A stretch of 64,000 bases of DNA. Source: Curvibacter lanceolatus ATCC 14669 (lineage in GTDB: Bacteria; Pseudomonadota; Gammaproteobacteria; Burkholderiales; Burkholderiaceae_C). The notes beneath the pieces were generated by a model. The model searched no databases. It saw only the letters and a program-made list of their open reading frames with translations, and was not told the origin of the DNA. The translations under genes and the position numbers were made by a program. Shown piece by piece: positions 39,819 through 50,408 of this stretch (positions within the stretch are counted from its first letter, which is position 1; every line of letters starts with the position of its first letter). The stretch covers positions 62,001 to 126,000 of the forward strand of contig NZ_KB906264.1 of assembly GCF_000381265.1 (NCBI RefSeq), given 5' to 3'.

Positions 39819-40187
39819 TCAGACCTGGCCGGCCTCACGGGACTGCACCTTGCGCAGCGCCTTTTCCTCGATGCCACTGGTGCCTTCACGGCGCTCCAGC
39901 TCGGCAATCACATCCAGTGGCGACAGGCCATAGTGGGCCAGCGCGATCATCGAGTGAAACCACAGATCGGCCACTTCGTAGACGATCTTGCTGCGGTCAC
40001 CACCGTGGTCTGCGTCCTTGGCAGCCATGACGGTCTCGGTCGCCTCTTCGCCGATCTTCTTCAGGAAGGCGTCAGGCCCCTTGTGCAGCAGGCGCGCCAC
40101 ATAGCTTTTGTCCGGGTCGCCGCCATGGGCGGGCTTGCGGCTTTCAATCACCGCGGCCAGACGAGCCAGGGAATCATTGGAACTCAT
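39819..40187 (-). CDS. hisE: Phosphoribosyl-ATP pyrophosphatase
   Basis: The 122-residue enzyme performs step two of histidine synthesis. The MazG-like core reads [16 protein letters not shown] with the metal-binding Glu residues, then [18 protein letters not shown]. HisE and HisI are separate proteins here, unlike the fused HisIE of E. coli. It lies 11 bases after hisI. Confidence 0.95.
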   Translation of the reverse strand: MSSNDSLARLAAVIESRKPAHGGDPDKSYVARLLHKGPDAFLKKIGEEATETVMAAKDADHGGDRSKIVYEVADLWFHSMIALAHYGLSPLDVIAELERREGTSGIEEKALRKVQSREAGQV

Positions 40188-40198
40188 GGGTACGCACG

Positions 40199-40594
40199 TC
40201 ACTTGTAAATGGATTCAGGGGCTTTCAGCACCGGATCAACCGCCGTCCAGCCCGCCTTGTCGGCATCGTATTGCTGGAAGAAACAGCTGTGCCGCCCGGT
40301 GTGGCACGCAATGCCGGGCTCATGGCCTTGTTGCGTGACCTTCAGCAGCACCACATCGTTGTCGCAATCCAGGCGGATGTCATGCACGGTCTGCACATGG
40401 CCCGACTCTTCGCCCTTGAACCACAGGCGCTGGCGCGAGCGGCTGTAATACACCGCCCGACCCAGCTCAGCCGTCTTCTGCAGGGCTTCGCGGTTCATCC
40501 AGGCAAACATCAGCACATCGTTGCTGCCTTGCTCCTGGGCGATCACGGGCACCAGGCCCTGGGCATCCCATTTGACTTCATCTAACCAGTTCAT
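40199..40594 (-). CDS. hisI: Phosphoribosyl-AMP cyclohydrolase
   Basis: The 131-residue enzyme opens the adenine ring of PR-AMP, step three of histidine synthesis. Zinc and magnesium ligands lie in [16 protein letters not shown] and [10 protein letters not shown]. The start [10 protein letters not shown] at 40594 is preferred as the family N terminus; an ATG three codons upstream (40603) is also possible, and neither has a strong ribosome site. Confidence 0.94.
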   Translation of the reverse strand: MNWLDEVKWDAQGLVPVIAQEQGSNDVLMFAWMNREALQKTAELGRAVYYSRSRQRLWFKGEESGHVQTVHDIRLDCDNDVVLLKVTQQGHEPGIACHTGRHSCFFQQYDADKAGWTAVDPVLKAPESIYK

Positions 40595-40672
40595 GGGGTC
40601 CATTGTCGGTGATTTGGAAATGCCCACCCCCAGGTGCGGGCGGTGGGCCGGTGGTTGAGACCGCAGACAGCC

Positions 40673-41452
40673 TCAGAGGCGCACGGGAATGCCGCGCTCA
40701 GCCATGCGCGCCTTGGCCTGGGCGACCGTGTACTCACCATAGTGGAAGATGCTGGCCGCGAGCACCGCATCGGCGCCGCCCTGCTGCACGCCATCGGCCA
40801 GGTGATCGAGGTTGCCCACGCCACCCGAGGCGATGACAGGCACGCTGACCGCATCGGCGACGGCACGGGTGAGAGCCAGGTCGAAACCCGCCTTGGTGCC
40901 ATCACGGTCCATGCTGGTGAGCAGGATCTCGCCCGCACCGCGGCGGGCCATTTCGCTGGCCCAGGCCACGGCATCGAGGCCGGTGTTCTTGCGACCGCCA
41001 TGGCTGTAGACGTCCCAGCCCTCGCCGCGCGCCAACAGGTCGTCGCCATGGCGGCGCTTGGCATCAATGGCCACCACGATGCACTGCGCGCCGTAGCGGG
41101 CCGAGGCGTCGCTGATGACTTGTGGGTTGGCAATGGCCGCCGAGTTGAAGCTGGTCTTGTCGGCGCCCGCGTTGAGCAGGCGGCGCACATCTTCCACCGT
41201 GCGCACGCCGCCCCCCACCGTGAGGGGAATGAACACCTGGGAGGCCACGGCCTCGATGATGTGGAGAATCAGATCGCGACCATCGCTGGTGGCGGTGATG
41301 TCCAGAAAGGTCAGTTCGTCGGCGCCTTGCTCGTTGTAGCGGGCTGCGATCTCCACCGGATCGCCCGCATCGCGCAGTTCGACGAAATTGACGCCTTTGA
41401 CGACCCGGCCACCGGTCACGTCCAGACAGGGGATGATGCGCTTGGCCAGCAT
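40673..41452 (-). CDS. hisF: Imidazole glycerol phosphate synthase, cyclase subunit
   Basis: The 259-residue TIM barrel starts [23 protein letters not shown]. The catalytic Asp residues are in PCLDV and [15 protein letters not shown]. It condenses PRFAR with ammonia delivered by HisH. The start overlaps the hisA stop by one base (TGATG), so hisA and hisF are translationally coupled. Confidence 0.97.
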   Translation of the reverse strand: MLAKRIIPCLDVTGGRVVKGVNFVELRDAGDPVEIAARYNEQGADELTFLDITATSDGRDLILHIIEAVASQVFIPLTVGGGVRTVEDVRRLLNAGADKTSFNSAAIANPQVISDASARYGAQCIVVAIDAKRRHGDDLLARGEGWDVYSHGGRKNTGLDAVAWASEMARRGAGEILLTSMDRDGTKAGFDLALTRAVADAVSVPVIASGGVGNLDHLADGVQQGGADAVLAASIFHYGEYTVAQAKARMAERGIPVRL

Positions 41453-42198
41453 CAGCCGCGCCCGTTCAGTTCGTCGGCACGCGCCTGGGCGGCGGCAAAG
41501 TCGAGGTCACCCGAATAGACGGCACGACCACAGATCACGCCCTCGATGCCTTCGTCCTCGACCGCGCACAACTGCTCGATGTCGGCCATGTTGGACAGAC
41601 CACCCGAAGCAATGACCGGAATGGTCAGGGCCTGCGCCAGCTTGACGGTGGCGTCGATGTTGATGCCGGAGAGCATGCCATCGCGCCCGATGTCGGTGTA
41701 GATGATGGACTCGACGCCCCAATCTTCGAACTTCTTGGCCAGGTCGACCACTTCGTGGCCGGTGAGCTTGCTCCAGCCATCGGTGGCCACCTTGCCGTCC
41801 TTGGCGTCCAGGCCCACGATGATGTGGCCGCCAAACGCGGTGCAGGCGTCTTTCAGGAAGCCGGGGTTCTTCACGGCCGCCGTGCCGATGATCACGTAGC
41901 GCAGACCGCCGTCGATGTACTTCTCGATGGTGTCCAGATCGCGGATGCCACCACCCAGTTGCACCGGAATGTCGTCACCCACCGCCTTGAGGATGGACTT
42001 GATGGCCGAATAATTCTGGGGCTTGCCGGCAAAGGCGCCATTGAGGTCGACCAGGTGGAGGCGGCGGGCGCCCTTGTTGACCCAGTTCAGGGCCATGGCG
42101 GCAGGGTCTTCACCAAAGGTGGTGGCCTGGTCCATGTCACCTTGCTTGAGGCGCACGCAGTGGCCGTCTTTGAGATCGATCGCGGGAATGAGTTGCAT
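41452..42198 (-). CDS. hisA: ProFAR isomerase
   Basis: The 248-residue TIM barrel starts [21 protein letters not shown] and has [14 protein letters not shown] with the second catalytic Asp. It carries out the Amadori isomerisation before HisF/HisH. It lies 34 bases after hisH. Confidence 0.97.
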   Translation of the reverse strand: MQLIPAIDLKDGHCVRLKQGDMDQATTFGEDPAAMALNWVNKGARRLHLVDLNGAFAGKPQNYSAIKSILKAVGDDIPVQLGGGIRDLDTIEKYIDGGLRYVIIGTAAVKNPGFLKDACTAFGGHIIVGLDAKDGKVATDGWSKLTGHEVVDLAKKFEDWGVESIIYTDIGRDGMLSGINIDATVKLAQALTIPVIASGGLSNMADIEQLCAVEDEGIEGVICGRAVYSGDLDFAAAQARADELNGRG

Positions 42199-42232
42199 GG
42201 TGCTGTGAGCAGCGAATGGTGCAGCGGAAAGG

Positions 42233-42889
42233 TCAGGGATTCCAGTGAAGGAAGTTGTGGTAGAGCGTCAGGCCGTGGCTCGCGCTCTTTTCGGGGTGGA
42301 ACTGGGTCGCAAAAATATTATCGCGGGCAATGGCTGCGGTAAAGCGCCCGCCGTAGTCTGCTTCGCCCACACTGTGGCGCCCGTCGGACGGACGCGCATA
42401 GAAACTGTGCACGAAATAGAAATAACTGTTGTCGGGCACGTCGGCCCACAGCACGTGAGGCTGGGTCTGGGCCACCTGGTTCCAGCCCATCTGGGGCACC
42501 TTGAAGCGGCTGCCATCGGGTTGCAGACGGCCAGCGAGGTCGAATTTGACCACTTCGCCGTGGATCAGCCCCAGACCGGGCGTGTCGCCCTCGGCGCTGT
42601 GGTCGAGCAGCATCTGCATGCCCACGCACACGCCGAACAGCGGCTTGGTGGCGGCCGCCTCCAGCACGGACTCGAGCAGGCCCGATTCGCGCAGCTCACG
42701 CATGCAGTCGGGCATGGCGCCCTGTCCGGGCAGCACCACGCGGGTGGCAGCGCGCACCTCTTCGGGGCGCGAGGTGATGATCACCTTCACGCCCGCACGG
42801 TCGGCCGCAGCCTGAACGGCCTGCGACACCGAGCGGAGATTGCCCATGCCGTAGTCGACGACGGCCACGGTATTAGCGACTGGATTCAT
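42233..42889 (-). CDS. hisH: Imidazole glycerol phosphate synthase, glutaminase subunit
   Basis: The 218-residue class I glutamine amidotransferase supplies ammonia to HisF. The nucleophile is Cys88 in [11 protein letters not shown], and the His-Glu pair is in ATQFHPEKS. The N terminus [14 protein letters not shown] is typical. It lies 62 bases after hisB, with no terminator visible in the gap. Confidence 0.96.
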   Translation of the reverse strand: MNPVANTVAVVDYGMGNLRSVSQAVQAAADRAGVKVIITSRPEEVRAATRVVLPGQGAMPDCMRELRESGLLESVLEAAATKPLFGVCVGMQMLLDHSAEGDTPGLGLIHGEVVKFDLAGRLQPDGSRFKVPQMGWNQVAQTQPHVLWADVPDNSYFYFVHSFYARPSDGRHSVGEADYGGRFTAAIARDNIFATQFHPEKSASHGLTLYHNFLHWNP

Positions 42890-42951
42890 GACTCAATTTC
42901 TTTGACAAGGAGATGGCCGCGGCAGTGTGTGCCTGCAGCCGGGTCATCACA

Positions 42952-43575
42952 TCAGAGCGAACCCTTGGTGGACGGGATCACACCTGCCGAGCGCGGGTCC
43001 AGCTCAAGTGCCGAGCGCACCGCCCGGGCAAACGCCTTGAAGATGGTTTCGCATTGGTGGTGAGCGTTGACACCCTTGAGGTTGTCGATGTGCAGGGTCA
43101 CGCCGGCATGGTTGACAAAGCCCTGGAAAAACTCGAAAGCCAGTTGCGTATCGAAAGCACCGATCATGCCACTGGTGAACTTCACGTCCATGTGCAGGCC
43201 GGGCCGCCCTGAGAAGTCGACCACCACGCGGGACAAGGCCTCATCCAGGGGTACATAGGCATGGCCATAGCGGCGGATGCCCTTCTTGTCGCCCACGGCG
43301 CGGGCAAAGGCCTGCCCCAGGGTGATGCCCACGTCTTCGACGGTGTGGTGGCCGTCGATGTGCAGATCGCCACCGCAATCGATGTCGAGGTCGATCAGCC
43401 CATGGCGGGCGATCTGGTCGAGCATGTGGTCAAAAAAGCCGATGCCGGTGTTGAGCTTGGACAGCCCCGAACCGTCCAGGTTGACGCGCGCACGAATGCG
43501 CGTCTCGGCGGTGTTGCGGGTGACTTCGGCGGTGCGCTCGCAGGAGGCGGCAGGAACAAGTGCGGAGGAGGTCAT
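42952..43575 (-). CDS. hisB: Imidazoleglycerol-phosphate dehydratase (monofunctional)
   Basis: The 207-residue protein corresponds only to the dehydratase half of E. coli HisB. It has the tandem metal-binding motifs [10 protein letters not shown] and [15 protein letters not shown], then [14 protein letters not shown]. The histidinol-phosphatase half is absent, as usual outside enterics, and no separate phosphatase lies in the cluster. The start overlaps the hisC stop by four bases. Confidence 0.96.
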   Translation of the reverse strand: MTSSALVPAASCERTAEVTRNTAETRIRARVNLDGSGLSKLNTGIGFFDHMLDQIARHGLIDLDIDCGGDLHIDGHHTVEDVGITLGQAFARAVGDKKGIRRYGHAYVPLDEALSRVVVDFSGRPGLHMDVKFTSGMIGAFDTQLAFEFFQGFVNHAGVTLHIDNLKGVNAHHQCETIFKAFARAVRSALELDPRSAGVIPSTKGSL

Positions 43576-44678
43576 AGAGAGGCCTGGAAAGCCGACAGCA
43601 TGCGTGCGTTGTCGTCGGCAGAGCCGACCGTCAGGCGCAGGCAGTTGGCCAGCAAAGGATGCATTTTAGAAACGTTCTTGATCAGCACGCCGAGGGACCG
43701 CATGCCTTCGAAGGTTTTGCCCGCGTCGGGTACCCGCACCAGGATCATGTTGGCATCGCTGTCCCAGGCCCGCACGCCGGGCAAGGCACGCAAGGCCGCC
43801 AGCAACAGGCCGCGCTCACGGCGCAGCGTGGCCGCCTGCTCGGCAAAGACCTCGGCATGCTCCAGCGCGAACAAGGCGCACTCACAGTTGAGCACGCTGA
43901 TGTTGTAAGGCGGCCGAACCTTGTCGATTTCCGCGATCAGCTCAGAGCGCCCCAGCATGTAACCCAGGCGGATGCCGGCCAGCCCGAACTTGCTCAGGGT
44001 GCGCATCAGCAGCACATGGGCATTGGCCTCGGGGTGGGCCGTGATCTCGCTGAGCCAGCTGTGGCTGGCAAAGGGCTGATAGGCCTCGTCCATGACCACC
44101 AGGCCGCCCTGCTCGCCCACCGCAGCAATCAGGCGACGGATGGTTTCAGCGCTCCAGAGGTTGGCCGTGGGGTTGTTGGGGTAGGCCAGGTAGGTGATGG
44201 CCGGTCGGTGCTCGGCGATGGCGGCCAGCAGGGCGGCTTCATCGAGCTCGAAATCGGCCGTCAGCGGCACGCCGACAAAACGCAGCCCTTGCAGCTGAGC
44301 ACTCATGGCGTACATGACGAAGCCCGGCAAGGGCGCCAGAATGGTCGCACCCGGCACATCGCAGGCCAGGGCGAGCAGCGAGATCAGCTCGTCCGAGCCA
44401 TTGCCCAGCATCAGGGCGTGCCCTTCGGGCAGGTCCACGTGGCGGGCCAGCGCGTCCTTGAGGTCGTTCACGCGCTCGCCCGGGTACCGGTTGATGGCCA
44501 GGCTGCCCAGGCGCTGCCCCAGGGCGGCCTGCAGCGGTGCGGGCAGGGTGAAGGGGTTCTCCATGGCGTCCAGCTTGAGCTGGCCGCGCGCGTCCTGCAC
44601 CGCATAGGCATGCATGGACTGCACGTCCTGACGGATGTTGGCCAGGGCGCGAACGAGGGTGGGCGTGGTGGCAGTCAT
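43572..44678 (-). CDS. hisC: Histidinol-phosphate aminotransferase
   Basis: The 368-residue PLP enzyme is of fold type I. The PLP lysine lies in [15 protein letters not shown]. The substrate region LPLPGFVMY-type [13 protein letters not shown] and [10 protein letters not shown] are visible. It converts imidazole-acetol phosphate to histidinol phosphate. The start at 44678 is the family N terminus. It lies four bases after hisD and overlaps hisB. Confidence 0.95.
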   Translation of the reverse strand: MTATTPTLVRALANIRQDVQSMHAYAVQDARGQLKLDAMENPFTLPAPLQAALGQRLGSLAINRYPGERVNDLKDALARHVDLPEGHALMLGNGSDELISLLALACDVPGATILAPLPGFVMYAMSAQLQGLRFVGVPLTADFELDEAALLAAIAEHRPAITYLAYPNNPTANLWSAETIRRLIAAVGEQGGLVVMDEAYQPFASHSWLSEITAHPEANAHVLLMRTLSKFGLAGIRLGYMLGRSELIAEIDKVRPPYNISVLNCECALFALEHAEVFAEQAATLRRERGLLLAALRALPGVRAWDSDANMILVRVPDAGKTFEGMRSLGVLIKNVSKMHPLLANCLRLTVGSADDNARMLSAFQASL

Positions 44679-44682
44679 GGGG

Positions 44683-46011
44683 TCAGGCTCGAGGAGTTTT
44701 GAGGCGCATCTCGGCGGCCTGGGCATGGGCCTGCAGCCCTTCGCCATAGGCCAGCTCGGCGGCGATCAGGCCCAGGGTCTGGGCACCGGCTTCGCTCACC
44801 TCGATCAGGCTGCTGCGCTTCTGGAAGTCATACACACCCAGCGGCGAGCTGAAGCGTGCCGTGCCACTGGTGGGCAGCACGTGGTTCGGCCCGGCGCAGT
44901 AGTCGCCCAGCGACTCGCTGGTGAAGGCGCCCAGGAAGATGGCACCAGCGTGCTTGAGCAAGGGCTCCCAGCGGTGCGGGTCGTTGCTGGAGACCTCCAG
45001 GTGCTCGGGCGCGATGCGGTTGCTGATGGCGCAGGCCTCTTCCATGCTGCGGGTCTGGATCAGGGCACCCCGGTCGCTCAAGGACTTGGCAATGATCGCG
45101 GCCCGCGGCATGGTGGGCAGCAGGCGATCGATCTCGCGCTGCACCGCCTCGATGTAGGCGGCGTCAGGGCACAGCAGGATGCTTTGCGCCAGCTCGTCGT
45201 GCTCGGCCTGGCTGAACAGGTCCATGGCCACCCAGTCGGCCGGCGTGCTGCCGTCGGCCAGCACCAGGATCTCGCTGGGGCCGGCAATCATGTCGATGCC
45301 CACGGTGCCGAACACCCGCTTCTTGGCGCTGGCCACGTAGGCATTGCCCGGGCCGGTGATCTTGTCGACCTTGGGCACCGTGGCCGTGCCATAGGCCAGG
45401 GCCGCCACGGCCTGGGCGCCGCCGATGGTGAAGGCCCGGCTCACGCCGGCCACATAGGCGGCCGCCAGCACCAGGGGGTTCTTCTCGCCCTTGGGCGTGG
45501 GCACCACCATGATGATCTCGCCCACCCCGGCCACGTGGGCCGGGATGGCATTCATCAGCACGCTGGAGGGGTAGGCGGCCTTGCCGCCGGGCACATAGAT
45601 GCCCACGCGGTCCAGCGGCGTGACCTTCTGGCCCAGCAGGGTGCCGTCCTCGTCGCGGTAGCTCCAGCTCTCGCCCGAGGCCTTCTTCTGCGCCTCGTGG
45701 TAGCTGCGCACCCGGCGGGCCGCCTGCTCCAGCGCCTGGCGCTGGACTTCGGGCAGGCCGTCGAAAGCAGCTTTCAGTTCAGCCTGGGTCAGCTCCAGGG
45801 CCGCCATGCTCGCCACGCTCAGGCCGTCAAAGCGCTGGGTGTACTCGATCACGGCGGCATCCCCGCGCTGCTGCACGTCGGCCAGGATGTCGGCCACGCG
45901 CTGCTCGATGGCCGCGTCGGTGTCGGCAGACCAGTGCAAGCGGGCCTTGAAGTCGGCCTCGAAGGTGGCCGATTCGGTCGACAGGCGAAGGGGGGCGGCT
46001 TGCAGGGTCAT
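44683..46011 (-). CDS. hisD: Histidinol dehydrogenase
   Basis: The 442-residue zinc enzyme does the last two oxidation steps to histidine. Recognisable parts are [35 protein letters not shown] (zinc and substrate region) and APEHLEV, and the C-terminal [17 protein letters not shown]. It lies 39 bases after hisG. It is longer than E. coli HisD (434) by only a few residues. Confidence 0.96.
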   Translation of the reverse strand: MTLQAAPLRLSTESATFEADFKARLHWSADTDAAIEQRVADILADVQQRGDAAVIEYTQRFDGLSVASMAALELTQAELKAAFDGLPEVQRQALEQAARRVRSYHEAQKKASGESWSYRDEDGTLLGQKVTPLDRVGIYVPGGKAAYPSSVLMNAIPAHVAGVGEIIMVVPTPKGEKNPLVLAAAYVAGVSRAFTIGGAQAVAALAYGTATVPKVDKITGPGNAYVASAKKRVFGTVGIDMIAGPSEILVLADGSTPADWVAMDLFSQAEHDELAQSILLCPDAAYIEAVQREIDRLLPTMPRAAIIAKSLSDRGALIQTRSMEEACAISNRIAPEHLEVSSNDPHRWEPLLKHAGAIFLGAFTSESLGDYCAGPNHVLPTSGTARFSSPLGVYDFQKRSSLIEVSEAGAQTLGLIAAELAYGEGLQAHAQAAEMRLKTPRA

Positions 46012-46050
46012 GGCGAGGGGCTCCGGGGCGAGGGGTTCTTCTTCAAGGGG

Positions 46051-46692
46051 TCAGTCGGCTTTCACGGCGCCGGCAAAGGCGTCGATGATGCGGCGGATGG
46101 GGGCTTGCTTGAGCTTGAGCGCGGCCTGGTTCACCACCAGACGCGAGCTGATGTCCATGATGCGTTCCACCTCCACCAGGTGGTTGGCTTTGAGCGTGCT
46201 GCCGGTGGACACCAGGTCGACAATGGCGTCGGCCAGGCCCGTCAGCGGCGCCAGCTCCATGCTGCCGTAGAGCTTGATCAGATCGACGTGCACGCCCTTG
46301 GTGGCAAAGAAATCACGGGCGATCGAGGTGTACTTGGTGGCCACACGCAGGCGCGAGCCCTGCTTGACGACGCCCGCGTAATCGAAATCGGCCCGCACGG
46401 CCACACTCATGCGGCAGCGCGCGATGCGCAGGTCCAGCGGCTGGTAAAGGCCCTGGCCGCCATGCTCGATGAGGGTGTCCTTGCCGGTCACGCCCAGGTC
46501 GGCGCCACCGTATTCCACATAGGTGGGCACGTCGGTGGCGCGCACCAACACCACGCGCACATCGGGCTGGTTGGTGGGCAGGATGAGCTTGCGCGATTTT
46601 TCGGGGTCTTCAGTGACCTCGATGCCGGCGGCTGCCAGCAGCGGCAGGGTTTCGTCAAAGATGCGGCCTTTGGAGAGGGCGAGCGTAATCAT
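46051..46692 (-). CDS. hisG: ATP phosphoribosyltransferase, short form (HisG-S)
   Basis: The 213-residue protein begins [19 protein letters not shown] and has [19 protein letters not shown] and [18 protein letters not shown]. It lacks the C-terminal ACT-like regulatory domain of long HisG (about 299 residues), so it is the short form that needs HisZ as a regulatory partner. hisZ is not in this window, where hisG is flanked by murA. It lies 20 bases after murA. Confidence 0.95.
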   Translation of the reverse strand: MITLALSKGRIFDETLPLLAAAGIEVTEDPEKSRKLILPTNQPDVRVVLVRATDVPTYVEYGGADLGVTGKDTLIEHGGQGLYQPLDLRIARCRMSVAVRADFDYAGVVKQGSRLRVATKYTSIARDFFATKGVHVDLIKLYGSMELAPLTGLADAIVDLVSTGSTLKANHLVEVERIMDISSRLVVNQAALKLKQAPIRRIIDAFAGAVKAD

Positions 46693-46712
46693 GTGTCTGG
46701 TCTTTCCCGGGG

Positions 46713-47990
46713 TCAGCGGATTCGTTCGATGTCGGCACCCAGGCCGCGCAGTTTTTCTTCCATGCGATCGTAGCCACGGTCCAGGTGGTAGATGCGGTCC
46801 ACCACGGTCTCGCCCTCGGCCACCAGGCCGGCGATCACCAGGCTGGCCGAGGCGCGCAGGTCGGTGGCCATGACCTGGGCGCCGGACAGGCGCGGCACGC
46901 CCTCGATGATCGCCAGCTTGCCGTCGGTCTGGATGCGGGCGCCCAGGCGGACCAGTTCGTCCACGTGCATGAAGCGGTTCTCAAAAATCGTCTCGGTCAC
47001 CGTCGACACACCGCCCGAGACGCAGTTGAGCGCCATGAACTGGGCCTGCATGTCGGTCGGGAAGCCCGGGTATTCGGTGGTGCGAAAGCTCTGCGCCTTG
47101 CAGTAGCTGGCGGCCGGCCCGGGGGCCTGGATGCGGATGCCGCCCTCGTGCGCCGTGACCGTGGCCCCGGCCTGGATCAGCTTTTCGATCACCGCATCGA
47201 GGTGTTCGGCCCGGCCATGGCGCAGGAACACGTCGCCGCCCGTGGCCGCCACGGCGCACAAGAACGTGCCGGCTTCGATGCGATCGGCCACCACCGCGTG
47301 GCGTGCGCCGTGCAGGCGCGGCACACCCTGGATGCTGATGCGGCTGCTGCCGTGGCCTTCGATGCGGGCACCCATGGCGATCAGCATCTCGGCCAGGTCC
47401 TGGATTTCGGGCTCCTGGGCGGCGTTTTCAAGCACCGTCTCGCCCTCGGCCAGGCTGGCGGCCATGAGGAAATTCTCGGTGCCGGTGACGGTCACCATGT
47501 CGGTGGTGATGCGAGCGCCCTTCAGACGGGTCTGCCCCGCAGGCAGGCTGGCCACCATGTAGCCATGCTCGACCTGGATGTCGGCCCCCATGGCCTGCAG
47601 GCCCTTGATGTGCTGGTCCACCGGACGCGAGCCGATCGCACAGCCCCCGGGCAAGGACACCCGGGCCCGACCGAAACGGGCCAGCAAAGGCCCCAGCGCC
47701 AGCACCGAGGCGCGCATGGTCTTGACCAGTTCGTAGGGGGCTTCAAGCTGCGTGAGCGCGGACGCATCCAGGCGAACGGTGCCCTCCTCGCCCTGCTCGG
47801 CCTGCACCCCCATGTGGCGGATCAGCTTGAGCATGGTGGCCACGTCCTGCAGGCGGGGCACGTTGTCCAGGGTGACAGGCTCCTCGGTCAGCAGGGCGGC
47901 ACACAGCTCGGGCAGAGCCGCGTTCTTGGCGCCGGAAACAAGGGCTTCACCATTCAGGGAACGGCCGCCACGGATGAGGAGTTTGTCCAT
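46713..47990 (-). CDS. murA: UDP-N-acetylglucosamine 1-carboxyvinyltransferase
   Basis: The 425-residue enzyme transfers enolpyruvate to UDP-GlcNAc, the first committed peptidoglycan step and the target of fosfomycin. The catalytic Cys117 is in [13 protein letters not shown], so the fosfomycin-sensitive form is expected. The N terminus [27 protein letters not shown] is typical. ibaG lies upstream, as in E. coli, and hisG downstream. Confidence 0.97.
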   Translation of the reverse strand: MDKLLIRGGRSLNGEALVSGAKNAALPELCAALLTEEPVTLDNVPRLQDVATMLKLIRHMGVQAEQGEEGTVRLDASALTQLEAPYELVKTMRASVLALGPLLARFGRARVSLPGGCAIGSRPVDQHIKGLQAMGADIQVEHGYMVASLPAGQTRLKGARITTDMVTVTGTENFLMAASLAEGETVLENAAQEPEIQDLAEMLIAMGARIEGHGSSRISIQGVPRLHGARHAVVADRIEAGTFLCAVAATGGDVFLRHGRAEHLDAVIEKLIQAGATVTAHEGGIRIQAPGPAASYCKAQSFRTTEYPGFPTDMQAQFMALNCVSGGVSTVTETIFENRFMHVDELVRLGARIQTDGKLAIIEGVPRLSGAQVMATDLRASASLVIAGLVAEGETVVDRIYHLDRGYDRMEEKLRGLGADIERIR

Positions 47991-48054
47991 CAGGGATTGA
48001 AAGGGTCAGAGGGCGTGAAGGTCGCTCCGGGGTGCCGGTGGCGGCAGCCGGGGC

Positions 48055-48297
48055 TCAGCGCGGCTGGGCAGCCCACTCCGCGGGTGTGAAAGTCTTCATC
48101 GACAAGGCATGGACCTCGTCGGTGCGTATTTTCTCACCGAGCGTGGCATACACCCGCTGATGGCGCTGGATCGCGCGCTTGCCTTCGAATTCTGCCGACA
48201 CGATGGTGGCATACCAATGGCGGCCATCGCCCTCGACCACGAGGTGTTCGCAGTTCAGGCCGGCGGCAATGAGGGTTTGAAGATCGTCAGAAGTCAT
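48055..48297 (-). CDS. ibaG: BolA-family protein IbaG
   Basis: The 80-residue protein has the BolA fold with the conserved HWYATIVSAEFEGKRAIQRHQRVY segment and the invariant C-terminal HALSMKTFTPAEW. BolA proteins pair with CGFS glutaredoxins such as GrxD (6.5 kb) through a shared [2Fe-2S] cluster. It lies between the ABC permease and murA, the mla-ibaG-murA order of E. coli. The start at 48297 is the family N terminus. Confidence 0.92.
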   Translation of the reverse strand: MTSDDLQTLIAAGLNCEHLVVEGDGRHWYATIVSAEFEGKRAIQRHQRVYATLGEKIRTDEVHALSMKTFTPAEWAAQPR

Positions 48298-48365
48298 GGT
48301 GCGGGGCGAATGGGTTGGAGACAACGACCCGGACGGCCCGAAGGCACGGGTCGCCGGAACGCGGT

Positions 48366-49121
48366 TCAGCTTCGAATCTTGTAACCGGTGCGCAACAGGT
48401 GCAGCGCGATGCCACAGACGACCAGCCAGGCGCTGCCCACCAGGGCCAGGCTGAGCCAGGGCGACACATCACTGACCCCGAAGAAGCCGTAACGGAAGCC
48501 GTCGATCATGTAGAAAAACGGGTTCAGGTGGCTGACCTGCTGCCAGAACGGAGGCAGCGAATGGATCGAATAGAACACGCCCGACAAAAAGGTCATGGGC
48601 ATGATCACGAAGTTCTGGAAGGCCGCCATTTGATCAAACTTTTCGGCCCACAGGCCGGCGATCAGGCCCAGCGCACCCAGCATCGAGGCGCCCAGCGCCG
48701 CAAACACGAGGATCCAAGCCGGTGCCACAAAGCCTGGCACGGCAAACAGCGAGGTCACCACGAGCACGCCCAGCCCCACCACCAGGCCGCGCACCATCGA
48801 GGAGCCGACATAGGCCACGAACCAGGCGCGGTGCGACAGCGGCGTGAGCAGCAGAAACACCAGGTTGCCCATGATCTTGCTCTGAATCAGCGAGGACGAG
48901 CTGTTGGCAAAGGCATTCTGCAGCACGCTCATCATCACCAGCCCCGGGATCAGGAAGGCGGTGTACGACACCCCTTCATGCACCTGGACGCGCTCGTCGA
49001 GCACGTGGCCAAACACCATCAGGTACAGCACCGCCGTGAGCACCGGAGCGGCCACCGTCTGGAAGCTGACCTTCCAGAAACGCAGCACTTCCTTGTAAAG
49101 CAGGGTTTGCCAGCCGTTCAT
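48366..49121 (-). CDS. ABC-2 type transporter permease
   Basis: The 251-residue protein has six predicted helices and the ABC-2 signature region (NPFFYMIDGFRYGFFG). It resembles the YadH/NodJ family of exporter permeases. Its start overlaps the ATPase stop by four bases, so the two form one transporter. The substrate is unknown. Placement directly downstream of the mla genes invites an envelope-related guess, without direct evidence. Confidence 0.88.
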   Translation of the reverse strand: MNGWQTLLYKEVLRFWKVSFQTVAAPVLTAVLYLMVFGHVLDERVQVHEGVSYTAFLIPGLVMMSVLQNAFANSSSSLIQSKIMGNLVFLLLTPLSHRAWFVAYVGSSMVRGLVVGLGVLVVTSLFAVPGFVAPAWILVFAALGASMLGALGLIAGLWAEKFDQMAAFQNFVIMPMTFLSGVFYSIHSLPPFWQQVSHLNPFFYMIDGFRYGFFGVSDVSPWLSLALVGSAWLVVCGIALHLLRTGYKIRS

Positions 49122-50047
49122 GCTGCCACCTCTTGGCCTGCCTGGCGGCTGCCCGCCATGACGCTGATGAACACATCCTCCAGGTCGGCCTTGCGCACCT
49201 CGATGTCTTCGACCACCAGGCCCGATTCGCGCACCAGGGCCAGGCTGCGTTCGATGTCGGCCGCATCATGCACCGCCAGTTGGACGATGCGCCCGGTGAC
49301 CCGGGCCTGCGCCTGCAAGGCGGCCGGCAGTTCGCCATCCACCTTGAAGCGCAGCACATTGCCCGAGGCCCGGCTCAGCAGCTCCGAGGTGCGCTCCAGC
49401 GCCACCACCTGCCCCTGCTTGAGCATGGCCAGGCGCCCGCACAGGGCTTCGGCTTCGTCGAGGTAATGGGTGGTCAGCAGCACGGTGTGGCCCTGTTTGT
49501 TGAGGCGGGCAATGAACTGCCACAGGGTCTGGCGCAATTCGACGTCGACACCGGCCGTGGGCTCGTCGAGCACGATGATGGGCGGGCGGTGCACCAGGGC
49601 CTGGGCCACCAGCACACGGCGCTTCATGCCGCCCGACAGCTGGCGCATATTGGACTTGGCCTTGTCGGCCAGGCCGAGGCTCTCCAGCAGTTCATCGATC
49701 CAGGCGTCGTTGTTCTTCACACCGAAATAGCCCGACTGGATCTTCAGCGACTCACGCACCGAGAAGAACGGGTCGAACACCAGCTCCTGGGGCACGATGC
49801 CCAGGCGGCGCCGGGCTTCGGCATAGTCGGCCTGCACGTCCGCCCCCTGCACCAGCACCCGCCCCGAGCTGGCACGCGCCAACCCAGCCAGAATGCTGAT
49901 CAAGGTGGTCTTGCCCGCGCCGTTGGGGCCGAGCAGGCCGAAGAATTCCCCTTCTTCGATGTCGAAGCTGACATCGTTCAAGGCCTGGAAGGGCCCGCGG
50001 GGGGTGGAGAAGGTCTTGGAGACCGATTGGAATGAGACTGCAGGCAT
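49118..50047 (-). CDS. ABC transporter ATP-binding protein (YadG-like)
   Basis: The 309-residue ATPase has Walker A LLGPNGAGKTT, signature MRQLSGGMKRRVLVAQAL, Walker B IIVLDEPTAGVD and a C-terminal extension typical of DrrA/YadG exporters. It pairs with the permease gene, which it overlaps. It lies 89 bases after mlaB, with a weak hairpin in the gap. Confidence 0.9.
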   Translation of the reverse strand: MPAVSFQSVSKTFSTPRGPFQALNDVSFDIEEGEFFGLLGPNGAGKTTLISILAGLARASSGRVLVQGADVQADYAEARRRLGIVPQELVFDPFFSVRESLKIQSGYFGVKNNDAWIDELLESLGLADKAKSNMRQLSGGMKRRVLVAQALVHRPPIIVLDEPTAGVDVELRQTLWQFIARLNKQGHTVLLTTHYLDEAEALCGRLAMLKQGQVVALERTSELLSRASGNVLRFKVDGELPAALQAQARVTGRIVQLAVHDAADIERSLALVRESGLVVEDIEVRKADLEDVFISVMAGSRQAGQEVAA

Positions 50048-50095
50048 GGAGACTCGGGATTTTAAGCCCTGGGCTCACAATGCCTTTTGGAGAGA

Positions 50096-50119
50096 CCTGC
50101 GTCCCCGACAGGACGCAGG
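50096..50119 (-). other. Hairpin between mlaB and the ABC ATPase gene
   Basis: CCTGCGTCC and GGACGCAGG pair over 9 bp around a six-base loop. On the minus strand it is followed by TCTCTCC, not a clean U tract. It could be a weak terminator or processing site between mlaFEDACB and the exporter genes. Confidence 0.4.
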
Positions 50120-50136
50120 GTCATGCCAGACCGGAA

Positions 50137-50406
50137 TCAGGCTGCAGGCAGCAGCTCGCTGACGCCGTAAAGCTGGGCCAGGGTGGCCAGCCGGGGGTGC
50201 AATCCCTGCACCGCAAAGGTCTTGCCCAGGGCCAGCGCCTCGCGCCGGCAACCCAACAGCACCGCCAGTGCCGATGAATCGAACACCGTCGTGGCCGAGG
50301 CATCGGCCACCACCTGGGGCTCCGCATGCCGGCGCAGGGTCTGCACCAGCATGCCCAGGCAAGCGCCGGCCTGGGCGTGGGTCAATTCGGCAGGCAGCAC
50401 CAGCAC
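50137..50406 (-). CDS. mlaB: STAS-domain protein MlaB
   Basis: The 89-residue STAS protein has the conserved FDSSALAVLLGCRREA segment around the phosphorylatable Ser/Thr position. MlaB binds MlaF and stabilises the MlaFEDB complex. The start is GTG, two bases after the mlaC stop (TGATCGTG), with AAGAAGGG upstream inside mlaC, so coupling to mlaC is likely. Confidence 0.85.
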   Translation of the reverse strand: MLVLPAELTHAQAGACLGMLVQTLRRHAEPQVVADASATTVFDSSALAVLLGCRREALALGKTFAVQGLHPRLATLAQLYGVSELLPAA

Positions 50407-50408
50407 GA

